Translations under genes and position numbers: made by a program
Origin: Hemileia vastatrix
Lineage: Eukaryota; Basidiomycota; Pucciniomycetes; Pucciniales; Zaghouaniaceae
DNA: 64,000 bases
Assembly: GCA_030280995.1 (NCBI GenBank)
Contig: JASXTE010000011.1
Span: 4,236,501-4,300,500 of the forward strand
Direction: 5' to 3'
The notes under the pieces: generated by a model
What the model saw: only the letters and a program-made list of their open reading frames with translations
Databases searched by the model: none
What the model was told of the DNA's origin: nothing
Shown: positions 59,230-64,000 of the stretch, in pieces
How positions within the stretch are numbered: position 1 is the stretch's first letter
Layout: the number at the start of each line of letters is the position of its first letter

Positions 59230-60096
59230 TTAAAGGCCTTGATTTTTTATTTATACAGGCAATAAATTGATTTCAAGGTATGATGACATGAAGTTATCCC
59301 ACATAGTTCCATATGAACCTGGCTTCAGCCGACTTGGAGGCCACCCAAATTTTAGTCAACATAGAACACTTCCCCCACGTTGGCCCATTTTTGGGGCAAG
59401 GTGGGAGTGATTTTGTCTTCTGTTTTCACATGGTGGTAGGTGAGTAATGAAATAATTTGGTTCACTCCGGACAAAGCTCTGACCCTTCTACCATACTCAT
59501 ACATATTCATTCATAACTAATACATCCATTTTATTTCTTCTTTACTTTATTCTGAAATTTAATACTCTTAATTCCTTCCTGTTCTTTGCTTGTCAATCAC
59601 TGGGGACAGGTGATTGAAATAACTCATTAGATGGATTAAGGAGATTTACTTACTATCAAATCTCTTATAATAAATTAAAAGCAATCTGAAACTTTGGTAA
59701 TGTTGATTTTCAAAAAAATTGTCACCCCCATCAGAAATGTAACCTGGAAACATGACTGAAAACCTTTTAAAGAGAGAGAAACAAACTAACACCTAAATAG
59801 CAAAAAATAGACTGGAAACATCTCTGAAACACTGGTTCACTACAGACTGATGTTTATACATTCACCAGCAAGTGATATTCACAATTATCTTTTTATCTAT
59901 AGCAATGTCACAACAAAATAAATGTATTTGAAGAAATTCTGAGGCTGTTCAATCTAATAATTTAGATAAAAAATTAATAGAAATTTGTAATTTTTAAAAC
60001 AATTTTTTTAAAATTATTTTTCTAAACTTTCTTCCTGGAGAGATATCTCTCCATGATAAGAGTTCTATTGTGTTAAAGGCAAAATAAAAACTAATA
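59230..60096. other. No recognised features
   Basis: AT-rich spacer between two MITEs. I see no open frame of note. Confidence 0.5.
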
Positions 60097-60818
60097 GGGG
60101 GTATCAAAGTTAAGAATTTGTAATTATTTAATAGGTACAGCAAGAAAAATAGCTCTTGACCCTTTTGGCATTTTTTGTGCACTTTTTGTACTGGTGTGTC
60201 ATTTATTTTGTTAAGTGTATCACACAAAAACTACAGCGCATGTTTGTTTTGCCCTCATGCACAACAATTATGCAACAGTCACAGAAAAAAATGTTTGTTT
60301 TGTCTTGGGAAGTTGCGCATAAATTATGCAACAGTTATGTAACAATTTTTTTAGCACTAAAAGGTCTTAAGTGCTAAAACAATTGTTTTTTAACTGTTGA
60401 ACAACTGATCCATAATTGTTGCGCCCCATGGAAAAACAAAACTATGTTGTAGTGAGTTACAAAACAATTGTTTTTTACACTTAAGCCCTTTAATTGCTAA
60501 AAATAATTGTTACATAACTGTTGCGTAATTGTTGCACCATTGTTGCTCCCCAATAAAAAACAAACATTTATTGTAGTGAAAAAAGCCTAAATAGTGCTGA
60601 TCCAGGCAAAAAATTAGTAAATTTTTTTTGGAAAAATGGCCAAGAATTTATGGTGTTGCTGTATTTCACAACACAAAAAAAAGAAAAAAATTTGACATTA
60701 ACTCTCAGTAAAAAGGTGTTTTGGGGGCACAATATGGCCTATTTTAAAAAATAATTATGGTTAATTTGGTGGAAAAAAGAGGTATTTTGAAATAGAAGAT
60801 TTCTAAATTTGATACCCC
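60097..60818. mobile_element. GGGGGTATC-type MITE, long form (722 bp)
   Basis: The ends GGGGGTATCAAAGTTAAG and, from the right, GGGGTATCAAATTTAGAAA match the 200-bp copy at 17515. The right ~110 bases align with the left part of that copy, including CAAAATACCTCTTTTTTCCA. The extra middle part carries a long inverted repeat (60292-60373 with 60478-60566). Confidence 0.82.
60292..60566. repeat. Long inverted repeat inside the 722-bp MITE
   Basis: Arms of about 82-89 bp share TGTTTGTTTT...GCAACAGTTATGTAACAA...CTTAAGTG, separated by ~104 bp. A third related segment lies at 60241-60282 in direct orientation. Confidence 0.82.
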
Positions 60819-60878
60819 TTATTATTTTAAAAATTAAAAAACACAATTACAGAATAACAAAAATTATTTTATTACATT

Positions 60879-60978
60879 CACCAGAGAATTTTTTTTAGCA
60901 GCCTCTCCCCAATTGAACCATCATAGCTCAGTCAGTGATAGGAACCTACTAGCAGGTGTCAACTCTTTCTCTCTGGTG
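60879..60978. mobile_element. CACC-ended MITE, small copy (100 bp)
   Basis: Ends CACCAGAGA and TCTCTGGTG with ATT duplicated on both sides (60876-60878, 60979-60981). Inside the right end is ACACCTGCTAGTAGGTTCC (read from the right), a decayed form of the palindrome in the 213-bp copy. Confidence 0.8.
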
Positions 60979-62500
60979 ATTTTTTTATTTTCAGGTTATT
61001 ACTGGGAAGAACCTTTTATGTTTATAACAGATGGAGGAAAATGGACTTAATAAATAAATAAATAACACTCTTTTTTATGTTTAGATTTATAATATTGGAA
61101 CCTCTTTATTTCTCTCTACTTTGAATATAGTGGTTCTCTCTTTTAAGTTTTAATTTAAATAATTGAATAAAAATAAAAAAACATAATAATTTGTATAAGT
61201 TGGCCAGGAGGATTTGACAAAAAGCAAACAGAGAATAGTGGGGAGACCACTCAACCTGTATGAATTGATGAGACAGGGAGAGCACTTGACCCGTGGGTTG
61301 GATATGGAGTTGAAAGAACAGGGATAACACGCAACCTGTGAGATGGTGGTGATGTGAGGACAAAACTCTACTTGACTTTGGATCCGGGGACAAAACTCTA
61401 ACGGTACAGAGATAATGCATGAGGACAAAACTCTACTTGGCTTACAATGCGGGGAAGACACTCTACCCAACTTAGAATCTGGGGAAGAAACTCTATCCAG
61501 TAATGAAATAATAAGACGTGATGCAAAGGGTCTCAGGCTGATGATAGTTAAGAGCAAAAAAAGATGATATATATTTTTGTGTTAGTAAATAATAAAGAGT
61601 TTAACATGAAATAATAGAGAGAATCAGAATATAACATTACCTGATGATAGTTAGGAGCAAACAAAGATAGCAAAAATGATGAGTGTTGCAATCTATGTAT
61701 ACTCCCTACTATAATCATTATAGGTTTAATCATAAATGTAGGTTTCAATAAATGTAGTGTAATTATGTTCACAGATATATATATATATATTATTATGTGT
61801 ATTTATTTTATGTTTAATTGACATTATATTGGCTAAAGAGTTAAATTTGAGTAGAAATATATATGTACTTGAGTCCATGTCATTTGAGATAAAAAAATTA
61901 TGCAAGTGATCTGAAGAGACAAAAAAGAGTAAGTCTAAAAATTCTGAAACTCTCATCCTATAGAGATGTCTGTGTGTGAGTCCATTATCCAGTAAATATT
62001 TCAAAAATAAATTAAATTCTTTACTTGCAAATTTCCATTATTTGAAGGTCATACTGATAATCTACAGTACTTGATTGGACACTTAAACTGCTACTTCAAA
62101 GATTTTTTTTTGATTTTATAGATTAGAGTCTTGAAATTTGTTGAATTTTAATGTGGTGCTTCCTAGGTCATCTGCTATAGTCTACTTTTACTTTGAATAT
62201 GAGCACATATGATTGTTAACCTTATATTATTTCCAGATTAACTTACCAATACCATATCTCCACCACATCTTTATTTGAAAATTTTGTAGATGTCAAGTTC
62301 CAATCATTATACTAATCCTGTCAATATAATATGATTCCCTGACTACTAACTTACTTATATCTCTTAGTTACTTAAGCATACTTAAGCATTTCTTATTCAC
62401 TCTCATATAGTAGTTACATTCTAGCTTATCTTTTAACCTAACCTGATGATAGACCACTTTATTCATAAGATACGGACCCATTGCTTGATTCTGTATTTAT
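60979..62500. other. Gene-free region with degenerate repeats
   Basis: Contains the ~31-bp tandem repeat below, a repeated GATGATAGTTA-GAGCAAA block at about 61540 and 61643, and (AT)n at 61776-61792. Open frames on the minus strand are translations of these repeats and are not called. Confidence 0.5.
61225..61505. repeat. Degenerate ~31-bp tandem repeat
   Basis: The core GGACAAAACTCTACTTG or GGGAAGACACTCTACCC recurs at about 61357, 61387, 61421, 61452 and 61483, with weaker units upstream (GAGCACTTGACCCG near 61278). Confidence 0.75.
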
Positions 62501-62972
62501 CTTGTCTCTCTATTATTTACTTTTATTCTTTCTAACAATTTATTTTATTATCTTAATATTTCAAGTCCCTCTTTCCCTTTCAAGTCCACCAGTCCAAGTC
62601 CTTATTCCACAGTCCCTTGTCCTTGTCCTTATTTATTACTAAGTTGCCAACTTACATAAAATCATCAGTTAACTTGTACATATGGTCTGCTACAGCAAAT
62701 ATGCATCTATCTTGTCTCTCTTTTATTTTCTTTTATTTGTTTTAACAATTTATTATATTATCTTAATTTGTCAAGTCCCTCTGTAACTTTTAAGTCCACA
62801 GTCACTTGTTCTTGTCCTTATTTATTACTAAGTTACTAACTTACATAAAATTATCAGGTAACTTTCTTTCTGTCCCTTTCAAGTCAACAAGTCAAAGTTC
62901 TTAGCCCACAGTCCCTTGTCCTTGTCCTTATTCATTAATAAGTTACTAACTTACATAAAATCATCAGTCCTT
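62501..62972. repeat. Three diverged copies of a ~110-175-bp unit
   Basis: Units at about 62501-62676, 62711-62870 and 62871-62972 share CTTGTCTCTC, CAAGTCCCTCT, CAGTCCCTTGTCCTTGTCC and ACTTACATAAAATCATCAG. They lie directly upstream of the copia gag and may be its LTR or leader. Confidence 0.8.
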
Positions 62973-63116
62973 CTCAGTAACAGGGTTATGGGCCCAGTGA
63001 TTCCCAATTACTAAAAAAATCTTGCAACTCCTGATCCTATCAGAAAATCTCCTCCCTCAACTTCCAGGTCATCAAGCCCTTCCCATTCTCAACCATTACT
63101 ATCTACTCACACAGCC

Positions 63117-64000
63117 ATGGCTGAATAATCACCTTCAAGTGCACCAGATTTGGCATTTCTTCAGGATTCTAATTTCTCTGAGATCAAAGTAATTGAAAAA
63201 CTCAACAATAAAAACTACAGTTCATGGAAAACAGATCTCAAATATGCCCTTTCTGTTCAAAACTTGGACCAATTTCTCTCAGAAGAGTGTCCTACCCCCA
63301 ACACACCTGAAATGCTTGCAATCTACAATCTGAGGAAGAGGAAAAGGAATACTATTATTAAAATGTTCATGGACTGGGAGAATCAACATAAATTTATACT
63401 GGAAGATGATGCTGTTGAACCAGCTCAATTATGTACTTTTATCAAAGATCACTATGCATCAAAATCAAGCCAAAATTGTTTGAATGTGGTCAAAAAATTA
63501 TTAAAAATAAAATTTACTGAGAGCAGTATTCTTACTACAATGGAAGAGTTTAGAAGTACCATGAAGCTACTTTGGGAGGTGGCACCCAATCTATTCAAGG
63601 AGAATATACTTTAATACATCATGGCTAATTACGTGCTTGACTTGTTACCTGAATCTTATCAAACTGCTGTAACTATTATTCTCAGAAAATATGATATCAC
63701 CAATCAACAACCTACTGTGGAAAGCATCTTTTCCAACATTGAAGCTGAGGAAATTTGACAAAAAGTTTTGAACACAACTGGGACTAATTCTGGAAGTGTC
63801 TTAGCAGTGAACAGCAAGACAAAAAAGTTTTCTGTTCAAAAGGAAAGCACGACCCCCTCACACCTCACTCAGAAGACTCCTGTTTTCAACTTCATCCTCA
63901 AAAGTGTGAAGAATTTCTTAAAGGGAAGAAGGAGAGAGAGAGTAAGGACAGCTCATCTCAAACCAAGGCTCTATCATTGTTTTCTGATATACCAGACAAC
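63117..64000 (+). pseudogene. Ty1/copia gag (UBN2-type), broken and cut by the window end
   Basis: The start ATG at 63117 reads MAE-stop; the frame continues with NYSSWKTDLKYALSVQNL, the YxxWxxxL-type opening of copia gag. Helical segments follow (CTFIKDHYASKSSQNCLNVV, then LPESYQTAV). Stops are TAA 63126-63128, TAA 63612-63614 and TGA 63756-63758. After a one-base frameshift near 63830 another frame reads CSKGKHDPLTPHSEDSC, a C-x-x-x-x-H...H...C zinc-knuckle-like motif, and FQLHPQKCEEFLKGKK. Gag would form the particle of a copia element. The rest lies beyond the window. Confidence 0.85.

Noticed and set aside
60915..60965. TAGCTCAGTCAGTGATAGG with GGTGTCAACTC, resembling tRNA A and B boxes
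   Set aside because: No acceptor stem or anticodon arm can be drawn, and the segment lies within a MITE whose inverted ends explain it.

Overview
The window looks like nuclear DNA of a filamentous basidiomycete, most probably a rust fungus (Pucciniales) with a large, AT-rich, transposon-filled genome. Three intron-bearing single-copy genes form a roughly 10-kb island (18.5-28.0 kb) in a sea of decayed elements. The NAP1 gene has short GT-AG introns and the terminal ECKQQ seen in basidiomycete NAP1. The flanks hold chromodomain Ty3/gypsy elements, a Ty1/copia gag, a PIF/Harbinger transposase relic and a relic resembling the TET/JBP-like oxygenases that have expanded in basidiomycetes. The rust assignment is inference.

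Layout. 1-8,975: complete minus-strand Ty3 chromovirus A (LTRs 89-1263 and 7743-8918, 5-bp target duplication GTTTG) inserted in a CACTA-like MITE. 8,976-9,914: AT-rich, nothing recognised. 9,915-16,800: plus-strand chromovirus B, heavily mutated, with a MITE end at its left edge and its 3' LTR on the right. 16,805-17,969: minus-oriented LTR carrying a second type of MITE. 18,488-28,000: gene island with ketopantoate reductase (minus), NAP1 (plus) and an SH3-like/TBC protein (plus); the first two share a divergent promoter with an 11-bp minisatellite and two CACGTG boxes. 28,386-51,705: nested chromoviruses. These are an old LTR fragment X, element E (the least decayed), element C (3' LTR truncated), and element D, which was entered by C and by a solo LTR; two CACTA-like MITEs sit inside LTRs. 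51,706-58,400: gene and transposon relics: a NAM-associated-domain fragment, a TET/JBP-like 2OG-Fe(II) oxygenase pseudogene and a PIF/Harbinger DDE transposase pseudogene. 58,800-61,000: three small MITEs. 61,200-63,000: degenerate tandem repeats. 63,117-64,000: the start of a broken copia gag.

The chromoviruses share a two-ORF plan. A short ORF1 (coiled coil, then KWKWDW and HPYRG motifs) is followed by a long gag-PR-RT-RNaseH-IN-chromodomain ORF2. The junction in each is a variant of CCATGGTAAG, which is both a start codon and a splice-donor consensus. All copies seen here are dead: stops, frameshifts, and in several cases lost catalytic residues (E has YIDE instead of YIDD).

The best candidates for new biology are: (1) the conserved ORF1/ORF2 junction and the ORF1 motif block; (2) MITEs whose ends start CAC and carry a 16-bp CTAG-centred palindrome about 20 bp in; (3) the TET/JBP-like relic lying between two Harbinger-type relics; and (4) a MITE family present both as a 200-bp form and as a 722-bp form with a long internal hairpin.
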